Shown here: positions 25,170-34,375 of the stretch, one piece after another
Layout of the letters: every line of letters starts with the position of its first letter
Position numbering within the stretch: position 1 is the first letter of the stretch
NCBI GenBank assembly: GCA_964412555.1
Contig: CAYPPG010000001.1
Span: 247,635 to 311,634 of the forward strand
Direction: 5' to 3'
From: CAYPPG01 sp964412555
Lineage (GTDB): Bacteria > Hinthialibacterota > Hinthialibacteria > Hinthialibacterales > Hinthialibacteraceae
Length of the DNA stretch: 64,000 bases
Program-made: the position numbers and the translations under genes
Notes under the pieces: model-generated
What the model was told of the DNA's origin: nothing
What the model saw: only the letters and a program-made list of their open reading frames with translations
The model's database searches: none

Positions 25170-27386
25170 ATGGTTTTGGAAATACCTTCCATATTCGAAG
25201 GAGTTCGGGACGATCTAGAAGATGACTTTCCCATTCTTGAGCTGCTTCTGCGTAACTATCTATCGGACGAAGATATCATGAACGTCCGAAAAGCGTATTT
25301 CTTCGCCTACGACGCCCACAAAGATCAAAAACGCATCAGCGGTGAACCGTATATTGCCCATCCCATCTGTGTTGCGGAAATATTGGCGGAATATCAGTTG
25401 GATGCCAATACCATAACCGCAGGCATATTGCATGACATACTGGAAGATACCGATTACTCCTTTGAAGATATCGCGAAAGAATTCGGAACTTATGTGGCCA
25501 CTTTGGTACAAGGGGTTACTAAATTCAGTCAAATCAGCACCGCGTACCAAAAAGAAGAAGAAGTCGAAAATTTACGCAGGATGCTCGTTGCAACCGCAAA
25601 TGATCTTCACGTGATCGTCATCAAACTTGCAGATCGACTTCACAATATGCGCACCTTGCAGTTTTTATCCAGAGAAAAGCAAATTCGAATCGCACAGAGT
25701 ACCATCGATGTTTACGCCCCCCTTGCTCATCGTCTCGGATTGGGACAAATCAAGTGGGAGTTGGAAGATCTTTGCCTTAGATTCTTGCTTCCACAAATCT
25801 ATGAAACAATCAAAAAAAAGGTTTCTGAAAAACGTCATGAAAGGGAGCTCTATATAAAAGAAACAAGCCAAACACTCGAAAAATCACTCAAGGAAAAAGG
25901 GATTCTTTGCAAGGTACAAGGCCGTGCAAAACATTTTTACAGCATCTATATGAAAATGCTGCGTGACAAAAAAACCTTCGAAGATATATACGATCTTGTA
26001 GCTTTACGTGTAATCTGCGAAACGATCGGAGAATGTTACGCCATTCTCGGAGAAGTGCATACAATGTGGCGGCAGATCGACGATCGATTCCGGGATTACA
26101 TTTCCAACCCGAAACCGAACAACTATCGTTCCATTCATACGACTGTCTTAGGCCCGAAAGGAAGAAAGATCGAGATACAAATTCGAACGCAGGATATGCA
26201 CTCGATCGCCGAATATGGCATCGCGGCTCACTGGCGGTATAAAGCAGAAGGAAGTAAACGGAAACTGGGACGCGATTCCAAATGGCTGGAACCTTTCTCT
26301 CAAGAACTTCCCGACACCCACGACCCAGAAGAATTTTTACAATCCATCCGACACGATCTCTTTTCTGACGAAGTCTTCGTCTACACTCCAAAAGGCGAGT
26401 TGATCCGTCTTCCGAAAGATTCAACACCAATCGATTTTGCTTACAAAATTCATACGGAATTAGGCCATCGCTGCGGAGGCGCGAAAGTCAACGGTCGGAT
26501 GATCTCTCTCAATTATTCTTTAAAAACAGGAGATGCCGTAGAAATCCTCTCCACTCCCAACAGCCATCCATCCCCCGCTTGGCTGGATATTGTAAAAACC
26601 TCTTCGGCCCGGAATAAAATTCGGCGTTTCCTGCTGGAATCCCGCCGGGATGAACTGGAAAAATTGGGACAAACCAATTTGACCCGGGAAATCCAAAAAG
26701 CGGGATTCAATGCTCTTGAATTCTATAACTCCGAAGAAGCGGACAAAATCGTGGAATCGCTTCAACAAAAAAGTATCGAAGATCTTTTCGTCAATATAGG
26801 CTTTGGCCGTATCTCGCCCAAACAAGTCATCGCCCGATTACTCCTATCAAAACAAAAGACAGCGGCTTCCCCCAAAGTAGAAGAAGATGAAAACAAAGAA
26901 CACCGTGACACATCCCGCTCTGTGGTTCGATTAGGTGATATCGATGATATCATGTATCGGCGAGCTCGATGCTGCAGCCCATTGCCGGGAGATGATATCA
27001 TCGGTTTTGTTACCCGCGGACGGGGAGTGACTATTCATAAAACGAATTGTCCCAATATTAAAAATTTCAGCCAAAACGAACCCGGCCGAGTCATGAATCT
27101 GTTTTGGGAAGATAATCAAAAAGAATTTGTATCAGTCACAATCGAGATTCAAGCACGGGACCGCAGGAATCTGCTGAGCGATCTTTCCCAAATGATCTCT
27201 TCCACCGGCACCAATATCATTTTCTGCAATAGTGGAACGATCCATTCCACTGCAACATTTCGATTCACTTTAGAGATTTCCAATTCATCTCATTTAAACA
27301 CGGTTATGCAGCAATTACTCGGAATAGAAGGGGTGAAAAACGTAAGGCGGGTTCGAGGAAATATTCCTTCTAACCAAAATCATTAA
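25170..27386 (+). CDS. Bifunctional (p)ppGpp synthetase/hydrolase RelA/SpoT
   Basis: 738 residues from the ATG at 25170 (GAAGG 8 bases upstream; a GTG at 25155 has a poorer site). HD hydrolase domain at about 40-190 with YIAHP (His64) and GILHDILEDT (His88-Asp89) intact. Synthetase at about 235-345, with DIYDLVALRVI and the conserved NYRSIHTTVLGP. A TGS domain near 390-450 (VFVYTPKGELIRLPKDSTPIDFAY), a conserved CCSPLPGDDIIGF zinc/helical block near 610, and a C-terminal ACT domain. All hydrolase residues are kept, so this is the long bifunctional Rel type that both makes and degrades the alarmone. Its stop overlaps the stop of the convergent flagellar-type gene (TTAA). Confidence 0.95.
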   Translation: MVLEIPSIFEGVRDDLEDDFPILELLLRNYLSDEDIMNVRKAYFFAYDAHKDQKRISGEPYIAHPICVAEILAEYQLDANTITAGILHDILEDTDYSFEDIAKEFGTYVATLVQGVTKFSQISTAYQKEEEVENLRRMLVATANDLHVIVIKLADRLHNMRTLQFLSREKQIRIAQSTIDVYAPLAHRLGLGQIKWELEDLCLRFLLPQIYETIKKKVSEKRHERELYIKETSQTLEKSLKEKGILCKVQGRAKHFYSIYMKMLRDKKTFEDIYDLVALRVICETIGECYAILGEVHTMWRQIDDRFRDYISNPKPNNYRSIHTTVLGPKGRKIEIQIRTQDMHSIAEYGIAAHWRYKAEGSKRKLGRDSKWLEPFSQELPDTHDPEEFLQSIRHDLFSDEVFVYTPKGELIRLPKDSTPIDFAYKIHTELGHRCGGAKVNGRMISLNYSLKTGDAVEILSTPNSHPSPAWLDIVKTSSARNKIRRFLLESRRDELEKLGQTNLTREIQKAGFNALEFYNSEEADKIVESLQQKSIEDLFVNIGFGRISPKQVIARLLLSKQKTAASPKVEEDENKEHRDTSRSVVRLGDIDDIMYRRARCCSPLPGDDIIGFVTRGRGVTIHKTNCPNIKNFSQNEPGRVMNLFWEDNQKEFVSVTIEIQARDRRNLLSDLSQMISSTGTNIIFCNSGTIHSTATFRFTLEISNSSHLNTVMQQLLGIEGVKNVRRVRGNIPSNQNH

Positions 27387-28102
27387 GCCATTAGATCTAT
27401 CGCACTTTTTGTCATGTAATCCGCCGTTTTCACAACGGCGGCATTGGCTTTTGTCATATTTTCTTCATTCAAGAGATTGATCGATTCACGGACTATATCC
27501 ACATTGGAACTTTCCAAAAAACCGCTTTGAATAACTCCTCTTCCTCCGGTTCCGGGAAATCCAACTTGGGGAGCACCTGAAGCGCCTGTTTGAGAAAGCA
27601 AGTTCCCTCCATCACGTGAAAGACCATCCGGATTGCTAAAATCAGCCGTTTGAATCTGTCCCAAATCAGCACTTGTCCCATCAGCGAGTTGTGCGGTAAC
27701 AGTCCCATCTTCTGCAATATTGACGGATGTGGCATTATCGGGAACAGTGACCTGTGGTTGGAGAGTCAATCCACTCGAATTCACAAGTGTACCGTCGGGA
27801 CCTGGGGTAAAATTCCCAGCTCGAGTATATGCCATATTCCCGTTAGCCTCGGCAACTTGAAAATGTCCGGCTCCCACAATTGCAAGATCAAACGCGTTTC
27901 CCGTCGGGATCAACGAACCTTGTTTGCGGTCGGTTGAAACACTATCCGTTACGGCTCCCTGTCCATCGACACCCGTAGATATGCTCGTACGTTGTGATCG
28001 AAATCCGGACGTGTTTGCATTGGATAAATTATTTGCGGCAGTCAACGTTCGATTTTTCGAGGCGTTCAAGCCGGAAAGAGCAGTGGCAAGAATATCGGCC
28101 AT
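27383..28102 (-). CDS. Flagellar basal-body rod protein, FlgF/FlgG type
   Basis: 239 residues. N-terminal rod signature LSGLNASKNRTLTAANNLSNANTSGFRSQR, central domain with LIPTGNAFDLAIVGAGHFQV, and C-terminal NLLNEE...VKTADYMTKSAIDL, the paired terminal helices that form rod and hook axial proteins. Shorter than typical FlgG (about 260), closer to FlgF. No other structural flagellar gene surrounds it: it sits alone between RelA/SpoT and a histidine kinase. The four-base TTAA shared with the neighbour's stop is a maximal-packing convergent end. Confidence 0.88.
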   Translation of the reverse strand: MADILATALSGLNASKNRTLTAANNLSNANTSGFRSQRTSISTGVDGQGAVTDSVSTDRKQGSLIPTGNAFDLAIVGAGHFQVAEANGNMAYTRAGNFTPGPDGTLVNSSGLTLQPQVTVPDNATSVNIAEDGTVTAQLADGTSADLGQIQTADFSNPDGLSRDGGNLLSQTGASGAPQVGFPGTGGRGVIQSGFLESSNVDIVRESINLLNEENMTKANAAVVKTADYMTKSAIDLMA

Positions 28103-28296
28103 TGTAACAACTCACTTTTCTTCTCTTAAAGTCTACGAAGATATGTTTTTCATGATATAACTCGTTATAATTACAGAATATCCGATATTTCAAGCGAGTC
28201 AAATAAAAGTATGATAATCAAAAGACCGGCCTGGAGATTTGTTTTACAAAACTCGCTTGATCCTGAATCGAAATTCTGATCGATGAATAGAAACCT

Positions 28297-29505
28297 GTGA
28301 AACGATTCTTTTACCCTTTTTTTGGAGCTTTTTTACTCTGCGTTCTTGTCGCCTTGATTTGGGCGGCAAAAATCCATGAAACTACATTACGTAGTCTCCC
28401 TGACATTCTCGCGCGCGATTTTCGTCCATTTTTAAAAGGAGAACATGTTTGGGACGTCAATATTGGAGAAATAGAAAAACATGTTGACGAATTGAAAGCG
28501 GAATATCCTTATATCGAAGAAATCATCGTACGGAAAATGGGAACAGGAGGAGAGATAAAAACAGTATATCCCTACTTCGAAGAACCGGTTCGTCCCCTCG
28601 GCAGCGACTTTTACATCAGCCGGCCCGTACTTATCGATGATATCCCCATCGGCGCCATTTATGTTAAAATCAGCGCATTGCGCAGCAATTTATTTAAAGC
28701 CGCCATATTTGGCAGCATTATTGTGTTATTGATCATGAGTTTTCTGAGTCTCTTTACCATTCAATCCAAAGAGGAACAAGTAAAGAAAACCACTTCACTC
28801 TTGGAAGTGAAACAACGTGAATTAATCCGTCTGGAACGGTTGGCAATGGTGGGTCAAGTAACCGCAAATTTACTCCATGATTTAAAAAAACCGATCCTAA
28901 ATATTCGGGCAGAAGTGGAAGAACTACCGGAGAAAAAAATCAAACAAACAATACAGGAAGAAACCGATTTATTTCTACATCTTGTGCGTGATTTGCACCT
29001 CGAAACGTTTTTAAAACCAGATGTAGAACGGGCGGAATTCCTGGACTTGGAAGAAATTTTAGAGCGGTCTCTTCGCTTAGTTCGATACGCACAAAACAAT
29101 GTAAAAGTTCATCTCGATCTTCCGGAATCCTTACCGTTTCTATTCGGACAGCGGCATCAGCTCATTCAAATCTTTTCCAACATTCTTTTAAACGCCTTTC
29201 AAGCGCTGGAGGGAGAAGGTGAGATTCATGTTCATGCCTCCCAAATTCAAGAAGACGAAGAAAAATGGCTGGAAGTTTCTTTTATCGATAATGGACCAGG
29301 AATGACTTATGAAGTGCTTTCCCATATCTTTGAACCTTTTTACTCGACTCGACGGGAATCGGAATCCACCGGTTTGGGGCTTTATATTACCAAATCCATT
29401 GTCGAAGGTATGGGAGGTATCATGTCGGCTCACAGTATTCCCAAACACGGAACCACTTTCACACTCCGTTTCCCATTAACTTCCGAAGAAGGAATTGAAA
29501 AATAA
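28297..29505 (+). CDS. Membrane-bound sensor histidine kinase
   Basis: 402 residues, GTG start (no strong ribosome site). Membrane helix at about 5-25, an extracytoplasmic sensor of about 110 residues, second helix 133-155, a short coiled linker, then the dimerisation helix with NLLHDLKKPIL (phospho-His194). HATPase_c follows: N box QIFSNILLNAFQAL, G1 DNGPGMT, G2 STGLGLYITKS. HDLKKP replaces the usual HELRNP but keeps the catalytic residues. No cognate response regulator adjacent; a phosphatase of partner-switching type lies convergent, 40 bases away. Confidence 0.9.
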   Translation: MKRFFYPFFGAFLLCVLVALIWAAKIHETTLRSLPDILARDFRPFLKGEHVWDVNIGEIEKHVDELKAEYPYIEEIIVRKMGTGGEIKTVYPYFEEPVRPLGSDFYISRPVLIDDIPIGAIYVKISALRSNLFKAAIFGSIIVLLIMSFLSLFTIQSKEEQVKKTTSLLEVKQRELIRLERLAMVGQVTANLLHDLKKPILNIRAEVEELPEKKIKQTIQEETDLFLHLVRDLHLETFLKPDVERAEFLDLEEILERSLRLVRYAQNNVKVHLDLPESLPFLFGQRHQLIQIFSNILLNAFQALEGEGEIHVHASQIQEDEEKWLEVSFIDNGPGMTYEVLSHIFEPFYSTRRESESTGLGLYITKSIVEGMGGIMSAHSIPKHGTTFTLRFPLTSEEGIEK

Positions 29506-29545
29506 CCACTCAATCGAAAGGAATCACAAAGCTCATTTTACTCGA

Positions 29546-30919
29546 TCACTTACATTTGATGATGATGAGAGTCACATCATCATGAAGTGGAGTGGAACCA
29601 CGAAACTCTTCCAATTTTTGCAATATGGACTGACCGAATTCTGTAGCAGAGGAAGAAGTTGCCGACTGGACAACCTTGTAAAATGAATCAAAGGAATAGA
29701 CTTCTTGATTCTCACCGAACATTTCGGTAATCCCATCGGTATAAAGAATAAGAACATCTTCTTGCTCAAAGCGGGTGCTTTTCAAATCGAAGGAATTTTC
29801 ATCGACCATCCTCAATGGGAATCCTCGATCATTCCACAATTCTTTCAACTCCCCTGTTTTCCCCCGAAGCATAAGAGGAGGAATATGACCCGCAGATGAA
29901 AAAACCATTGTCGAGGAGGACGGTTCAAGAATACCCAGAAAAAGAGTAATATAATGAGGAAGTGAAATATGCTTGCGAATTTGTTCATTCGCTTCACTCA
30001 ATATTTGAATTGGATCACAAGTGTGAGCAAGAAGATTATGAATAATCATTTTTGTCATAGCCACAATAACCGCCGCGCCGGCACCATGGCCGCTGACATC
30101 ACCGATGAGAATCACCAAACGGCCATCTTCTAGTGGAATAAAATCGTAATAATCTCCCCCCGCGCGTGTAGAAGGACAATAATAAGTAAAATAATCGTAA
30201 TATTCGGAGAAAGGAAAAGTGACCGGTAACAATCTTTTTTGAACGTCACCGACGGATTGCAGCTCTTGCTCCAATTCCTGGTTAATTTGCAGGTTTTCCT
30301 GATAAAGTTCCACTTTGTGAATGGCCAGAGTTGATTGCCGGGCAAAAGTGGCAACTAGCTGAACATCCATCGGAGAAAAGTGGTTATCATGAAAATGTTC
30401 AATGACAAGAACACCAATCGCTTTCCGAGTGTCATTCAGCGCCATAACGATGGATTCGGAAGGAGTCAATCCATCACTCCCTTCTTGGTAATGAGACCAG
30501 CAAATTGCTGGAAGCCAAGGAATTTCGTTCGACGTGGAAGAAACCAATTTTTGAGGAGCGTTTTGTCGAATGACTTCATAAAAAACGGATTCCTCATCGG
30601 AGAAAGCAATTGCTTCAATGATTTTAGAGAAAGAATAACCATGTGAATAGCGAATCGCAAAGGCGTCATTCTTTTCATCATAGGCGACAAAGCAACAAGC
30701 AGAGGCAGGTTTGATCAACTGCACCGCCCTCATGACCAATGCATTGAGAAGAGATGACAATTTCGTCTCTCGATGGAGTGCGGTTACATAGGAATGAAAT
30801 CGCGTTAACGTATCAATTAACACTCCGGATGTTTCAGGCATATGAATCAATGTCCCAGAAATAAAGAGTATCCTATCAGCATAACTCTGCCAATATGGCG
30901 CCGTCTCGTCAAGGAACAA
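29546..30919 (-). CDS. GAF domain plus SpoIIE-type PP2C phosphatase
   Basis: 457 residues from a TTG at 30919 with CGGAAG just upstream; an ATG at 30841 would remove 26 residues. A GAF domain covers about 45-220, then a short coiled coil, then the PP2C SpoIIE domain with metal sites GDVSGHGAGAA, LYTDGITEM and DDVTLIII. This type dephosphorylates STAS-domain anti-sigma antagonists in response to a ligand bound by GAF. A matching RsbW-like kinase and STAS protein lie at 42885-43846, so the circuit parts occur in one region. Confidence 0.92.
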   Translation of the reverse strand: MFLDETAPYWQSYADRILFISGTLIHMPETSGVLIDTLTRFHSYVTALHRETKLSSLLNALVMRAVQLIKPASACCFVAYDEKNDAFAIRYSHGYSFSKIIEAIAFSDEESVFYEVIRQNAPQKLVSSTSNEIPWLPAICWSHYQEGSDGLTPSESIVMALNDTRKAIGVLVIEHFHDNHFSPMDVQLVATFARQSTLAIHKVELYQENLQINQELEQELQSVGDVQKRLLPVTFPFSEYYDYFTYYCPSTRAGGDYYDFIPLEDGRLVILIGDVSGHGAGAAVIVAMTKMIIHNLLAHTCDPIQILSEANEQIRKHISLPHYITLFLGILEPSSSTMVFSSAGHIPPLMLRGKTGELKELWNDRGFPLRMVDENSFDLKSTRFEQEDVLILYTDGITEMFGENQEVYSFDSFYKVVQSATSSSATEFGQSILQKLEEFRGSTPLHDDVTLIIIKCK

Positions 30920-30952
30920 CGCTTCCGTTTGTGTTCAGGAAGGCTATTATCA

Positions 30953-30966
30953 TATATGCGCATATA
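30953..30966. repeat. 14-base palindrome between divergent genes
   Basis: TATATGCGCATATA, perfect, midway between the SpoIIE-type gene (minus) and the methyltransferase fusion (plus). It overlaps a plus-strand TATAAT (30963-30968), so it could be an operator. Confidence 0.35.
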
Positions 30967-30990
30967 ATCATTCTTCATCCTTCAATGGAA

Positions 30991-31019
30991 TTGAAATACC
31001 TTTTTTAAAAAGGATACTT
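30991..31019 (+). promoter_or_regulatory. Possible promoter of the homocysteine methyltransferase/MTHFR gene
   Basis: TTGAAA (30991-30996), 18-base spacer containing the near-palindrome CCTTTTTTAAAAAGG, then TACTTT. About 50 bases before the start codon. Confidence 0.35.
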
Positions 31020-31067
31020 TGTTCGAATGAATGTTTTCATGAGGGTTTTATAAAAAGAGACGAAAAA

Positions 31068-32936
31068 ATGAACGATTCATTTAGCGAGATTATTCAAAGA
31101 CGAGTTTTGCTGGCAGATGGCGCTATGGGCACCGAGTTGTATTCTCGCGGATTTTTTGTCAACCGCTGTTATGACGAATTGAACTTGACAAATTCCGATA
31201 CGGTTCTGGAAATTCATGAACAATATGCAAATGCCGGAGCAGACATACTTACCACAAATACTTATGGAGGGAACCAAATTCAGCTCGCATCTTTCGGATT
31301 GGAAGAGAAAACGGAAGATATCAACCGAAAAGGTGTTGAATTAGCGAAAAGTATAGCGAAAGAAAAACTCTATGTTGCCGGTTCGATTGGCCCCATTCCC
31401 GGATTTCCGGATTTAGAAGAAGATGATGATGCAATACGCGCTTCCTTTCGGGAACAAGCAGGTTACTTGATTGAAGCAGGGGTCGATCTCTTATTACTCG
31501 AAACGTTCCGTTCGTTGGAACAACTCAATTTAGCCTATGCCGGAAGCACGGAAGCCGTTGAGTTATATTGTATTGGGAAGAATAAGATTCCTATCATTCC
31601 CTCGGTATCCCTGGAACTTTTTTCCGGAGAACATCCGATTTCTCATGCACGAGCCGTGAAAACGATCCGCAGTTGGGGCTCAACATTTCTTGGCTTGAAC
31701 TGTGGAGGTGGTCCGCCGGAAATGTTGGATGAAATGCCCATCGTTATCGGGGAAATGGAAAAAGATATGATCTTGTCCATTATGCCCAATGCCGGTCTCC
31801 CCAAAATCATCGAAGGCCGCACTTTATACATGGCTTCTCCGGAATATATGGCGGAATATACCCGGCGCTTCGTTCAAAAAGGAGCCAAAATCGTGGGGGG
31901 TTGTTGTGGAACAACTCCGGAAATGATTAAAGAAATGTGCTCCTTCCTTCGTTCCGTCCAACCGGGAAGAAGCATCAAGATCCAGAGTGCAAGTCTTGAA
32001 GAAGAGGCGGAAACGATAGAACCGGTCCCCCTAAAAGAACGGTCCGGATTCGGGAAGATTTTAGGGGAAAAATTTGCGGTTTCCGTCGAATTGAATTTGC
32101 CCAAAGGTGTAAATACGGAAAAAACCGTCACCGGCGCTAAATTTTTATATGAAAATGGAATCGATGCAGTAAATATCGCGGACGGTCCACGCGCAAGCGG
32201 GCGGATGTCCCCGACAGCCCTCGCCCTTTTGGTCAAACGTGAAGTACCGATTGAAGCCATTATTCACGTTTGTGCCCGCGATCGGAATCTACTCGCTCTA
32301 CAGATGGACTTAATCAGCGCCAACGCGCTAGACTTGCACAATATGATGCTGATTACAGGCGATCCTCCCAAAATGGGGATGTATCCGGATGCGACAGCGG
32401 TCTTTGATCTTGATGCGATCGGATTAGTCCGTTGTGCAGACTTACTAAATCGGGGACTCGATTTCGCTCACCGTCCATTGAAAGGACAAACCTCTTTCGT
32501 GATTGGAGTGGGTTGCAATCCCGGCGCCCCGGATCTCGACCTTGAAGTTCAACGGTATGAAGAAAAGATAAAAGCAGGAGCGGAATACGTATTTTCCCAA
32601 CCAATCTATGATTCGGAATTGCTTCAAACATTCCTAAAGCGGATCACTTCAATCAAACCGATACCTTTCTTTGTTGGAATCTTACCGTTGGCGAGTCATA
32701 AAAACGCGGAATTCTTGCACAATGAGGTTCCCGGTATGCAGGTTCCGGACGAAATCCGTGAACGAATGCGCTTGGCTCCCACAAAAGAAGCCCAACAGGA
32801 GGAGGGAATCAAAATCGCAGCAGAAGCCTTGAAGGAAGCGGCAAGTCATCCATTAGTGAAAGGAGCTTACATTTTCCCACCCTTCGGACGTTATTCGAGT
32901 ATTTTGGATGTGTTGGAGATGGCTGGAATACGGTAG
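31068..32936 (+). CDS. Bifunctional homocysteine S-methyltransferase / methylenetetrahydrofolate reductase
   Basis: 622 residues, two enzymes in one chain, as in Bacillus YitJ. Residues 1-300 are a homocysteine-binding barrel: LLADGAMGTELYSRG, and zinc cysteines in GLNCGGG (near 211) and GGCCGTTP (near 279). Residues 330-622 are a MetF-type barrel: VSVELNLPKG, ADGPRASGRMSP, IHVCARDRN, LITGDPPKMG and YVFSQPIYD. Together they would supply 5-methyl-THF and methylate homocysteine in methionine synthesis. There is no cobalamin domain. No SAM or T-box riboswitch was recognised in the 148 bases upstream. Confidence 0.93.
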   Translation: MNDSFSEIIQRRVLLADGAMGTELYSRGFFVNRCYDELNLTNSDTVLEIHEQYANAGADILTTNTYGGNQIQLASFGLEEKTEDINRKGVELAKSIAKEKLYVAGSIGPIPGFPDLEEDDDAIRASFREQAGYLIEAGVDLLLLETFRSLEQLNLAYAGSTEAVELYCIGKNKIPIIPSVSLELFSGEHPISHARAVKTIRSWGSTFLGLNCGGGPPEMLDEMPIVIGEMEKDMILSIMPNAGLPKIIEGRTLYMASPEYMAEYTRRFVQKGAKIVGGCCGTTPEMIKEMCSFLRSVQPGRSIKIQSASLEEEAETIEPVPLKERSGFGKILGEKFAVSVELNLPKGVNTEKTVTGAKFLYENGIDAVNIADGPRASGRMSPTALALLVKREVPIEAIIHVCARDRNLLALQMDLISANALDLHNMMLITGDPPKMGMYPDATAVFDLDAIGLVRCADLLNRGLDFAHRPLKGQTSFVIGVGCNPGAPDLDLEVQRYEEKIKAGAEYVFSQPIYDSELLQTFLKRITSIKPIPFFVGILPLASHKNAEFLHNEVPGMQVPDEIRERMRLAPTKEAQQEEGIKIAAEALKEAASHPLVKGAYIFPPFGRYSSILDVLEMAGIR

Positions 32937-32968
32937 GAACAGCAGAGCAAGGATAAATACTTATCAAC

Positions 32969-33640
32969 TCACGCTTTCAGGGTGACAATTATTGCAATAA
33001 TAGCAATGCCAATAGTCACTATTGTTGGAATGACCCATTGAATTGACCATTTTAAATTTTTCACTTCTGTAGTAAGAGATGCAACATTATAGCTTAACGA
33101 TTGAAGCATTGTCAGCATTTCAGACATCGCCATTCCTTCACGCTCGACGATAAATTCAATATCTTCTGGTCGTAATTCCATTTTACCTTGATAGGGCCCA
33201 TCATATGGTTTCATTGATGGCTGTTCCAATCTATGAAATTCAGCCGTCAACAAATCATCTTTGTAGGCAAGCGTAATTGGATCTGGTGTTAAATTTGTCA
33301 AACCGACAATAAGTCGTCCATGAAAACCTGGGTCAATCTGCGGACCTGCTGTAGCTATCAATCCTTTTCTTGAGTATTTGGATCGTAATCCAAAACGACC
33401 CGTATATTGAGGTCCAAGACGCACTTCCTCTAAGGTGATAATAATTGCAAAATCTCCTCCTTTTAATGTAATAAAACCTGATTCTTTAATATCAATAATT
33501 TTTTTCTCACTCGTTGTAGCCCCCTGAGGTCCAACTCTTAGATCATAAGAAGCTGCTTGAATTTGATACTCGTCAAAAGGATTAATGATGACTTCTTCTT
33601 TTTCATACGCATCTTTGATTTGCTGGTGTGTTAAAATCAT
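32969..33640 (-). CDS. dCTP-deaminase/dUTPase-fold protein with a C-terminal membrane anchor
   Basis: 223 residues. Residues 1-140 follow the Dcd pattern: ILTHQQIKD, INPFDEYQIQAASYDLRVG, then GLRSKYSRKGL and IDPGFHGRLIVGLTN. By my alignment to E. coli Dcd, the Arg of RSSxxR is kept (Arg91), the second Ser is Lys88, and the catalytic glutamate (Glu138 in E. coli) is Gly113. Deamination is therefore doubtful, while the nucleotide-binding fold appears retained. Residues 165-197 are a helical/coiled region and 200-221 one hydrophobic helix: a tail anchor absent from housekeeping Dcd. AGGAGA precedes the ATG; it has its own promoter and is AT-richer than its neighbours. Possible membrane-tethered nucleotide sensor (inference). 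Confidence 0.75.
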   Translation of the reverse strand: MILTHQQIKDAYEKEEVIINPFDEYQIQAASYDLRVGPQGATTSEKKIIDIKESGFITLKGGDFAIIITLEEVRLGPQYTGRFGLRSKYSRKGLIATAGPQIDPGFHGRLIVGLTNLTPDPITLAYKDDLLTAEFHRLEQPSMKPYDGPYQGKMELRPEDIEFIVEREGMAMSEMLTMLQSLSYNVASLTTEVKNLKWSIQWVIPTIVTIGIAIIAIIVTLKA

Positions 33641-33692
33641 AAGATGTTCTCCTCAATCGTTCCTTTAAAGAATAATAACATCATACCTATCA

Positions 33693-33721
33693 ATTATACT
33701 AAACAAATGTTCAAAAATCAA
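33693..33721 (-). promoter_or_regulatory. Strong promoter of the dCTP-deaminase-like gene
   Basis: Minus strand TTGATT (33716-33721), 17-base spacer, perfect TATAAT (33693-33698), about 50 bases before the start. It lies right after the queE stop, so the gene is transcribed on its own. Confidence 0.6.
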
Positions 33722-33733
33722 GAGGTTTTTTTC

Positions 33734-34375
33734 TTACACCCCACGAATATTTGGAGACCAAATGTACTTATGAATTTGGAGCGACAATCTGGCCTTCACC
33801 TTTTCCAACAATATCCATTCCGCTAATTGTATTGGTTTTAGTTGATGAAAAGCCGGAGAAAAAAGAATTGTATGTTTGTCGAAAAGATCATGCTCACGGC
33901 ATATAGCCGCCGCCCATTCAAAATCCTGCCGGTCGCAGACCACAAATTTGATTTCATCTTGAGGGGATAACCATTGTAAATTCGACCAGTCATTCTTATG
34001 CGCCATTTTGCTGGATGGGGTTTTTATATCCAGAATTTTAATCACCTTCTCAGGAAGAGGTTGGATCGAACAATGACCGCCGGTTTCAATCAGTACCGTT
34101 GCTTTCAAATCTAGTAATTTACGGCAAAGATCAGGGATTTCTTTTTGTTCAAGTGGCTCGCCGCCGGTAATTTCCACTAAATCCATCCCCAATGATTCCA
34201 CTTGCTCCATAATTGAATCGAGTGACATGTCTTCGCCGGCATTTCGATCAAGGGCGTATTCTGTGTCGCAGTACACACATCGCAGTGAACAACCTGCAGT
34301 GCGGACAAAAGTACATGGAAGCCCCGTATAAGTAGATTCGCCCTGTATACTGCGGAATATTTCCGATATTCTCAT
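33734..34375 (-). CDS. queE: 7-carboxy-7-deazaguanine synthase
   Basis: 213 residues from the ATG at 34375. Radical SAM enzyme of queuosine (preQ0) synthesis. Cluster motif CSLRCVYC (Cys29, Cys33, Cys36), N-terminal MRISEIFRSIQGES, and ITGGEPLEQ near residue 90, all typical of QueE. The start overlaps the stop of queD as ATGA, confirming an operon and ruling out longer starts. queC and queF are not in the window. Confidence 0.95.
   Translation of the reverse strand: MRISEIFRSIQGESTYTGLPCTFVRTAGCSLRCVYCDTEYALDRNAGEDMSLDSIMEQVESLGMDLVEITGGEPLEQKEIPDLCRKLLDLKATVLIETGGHCSIQPLPEKVIKILDIKTPSSKMAHKNDWSNLQWLSPQDEIKFVVCDRQDFEWAAAICREHDLFDKHTILFSPAFHQLKPIQLAEWILLEKVKARLSLQIHKYIWSPNIRGV

Noticed and set aside
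32969..33640. Assignment of the Dcd-like protein to an AvcD-type phage-defence system
   Set aside because: AvcD proteins are larger with a P-loop domain plus zinc deaminase and are paired with an inhibitory RNA. None of these is present; only the trimer-type Dcd/dUTPase fold is seen.
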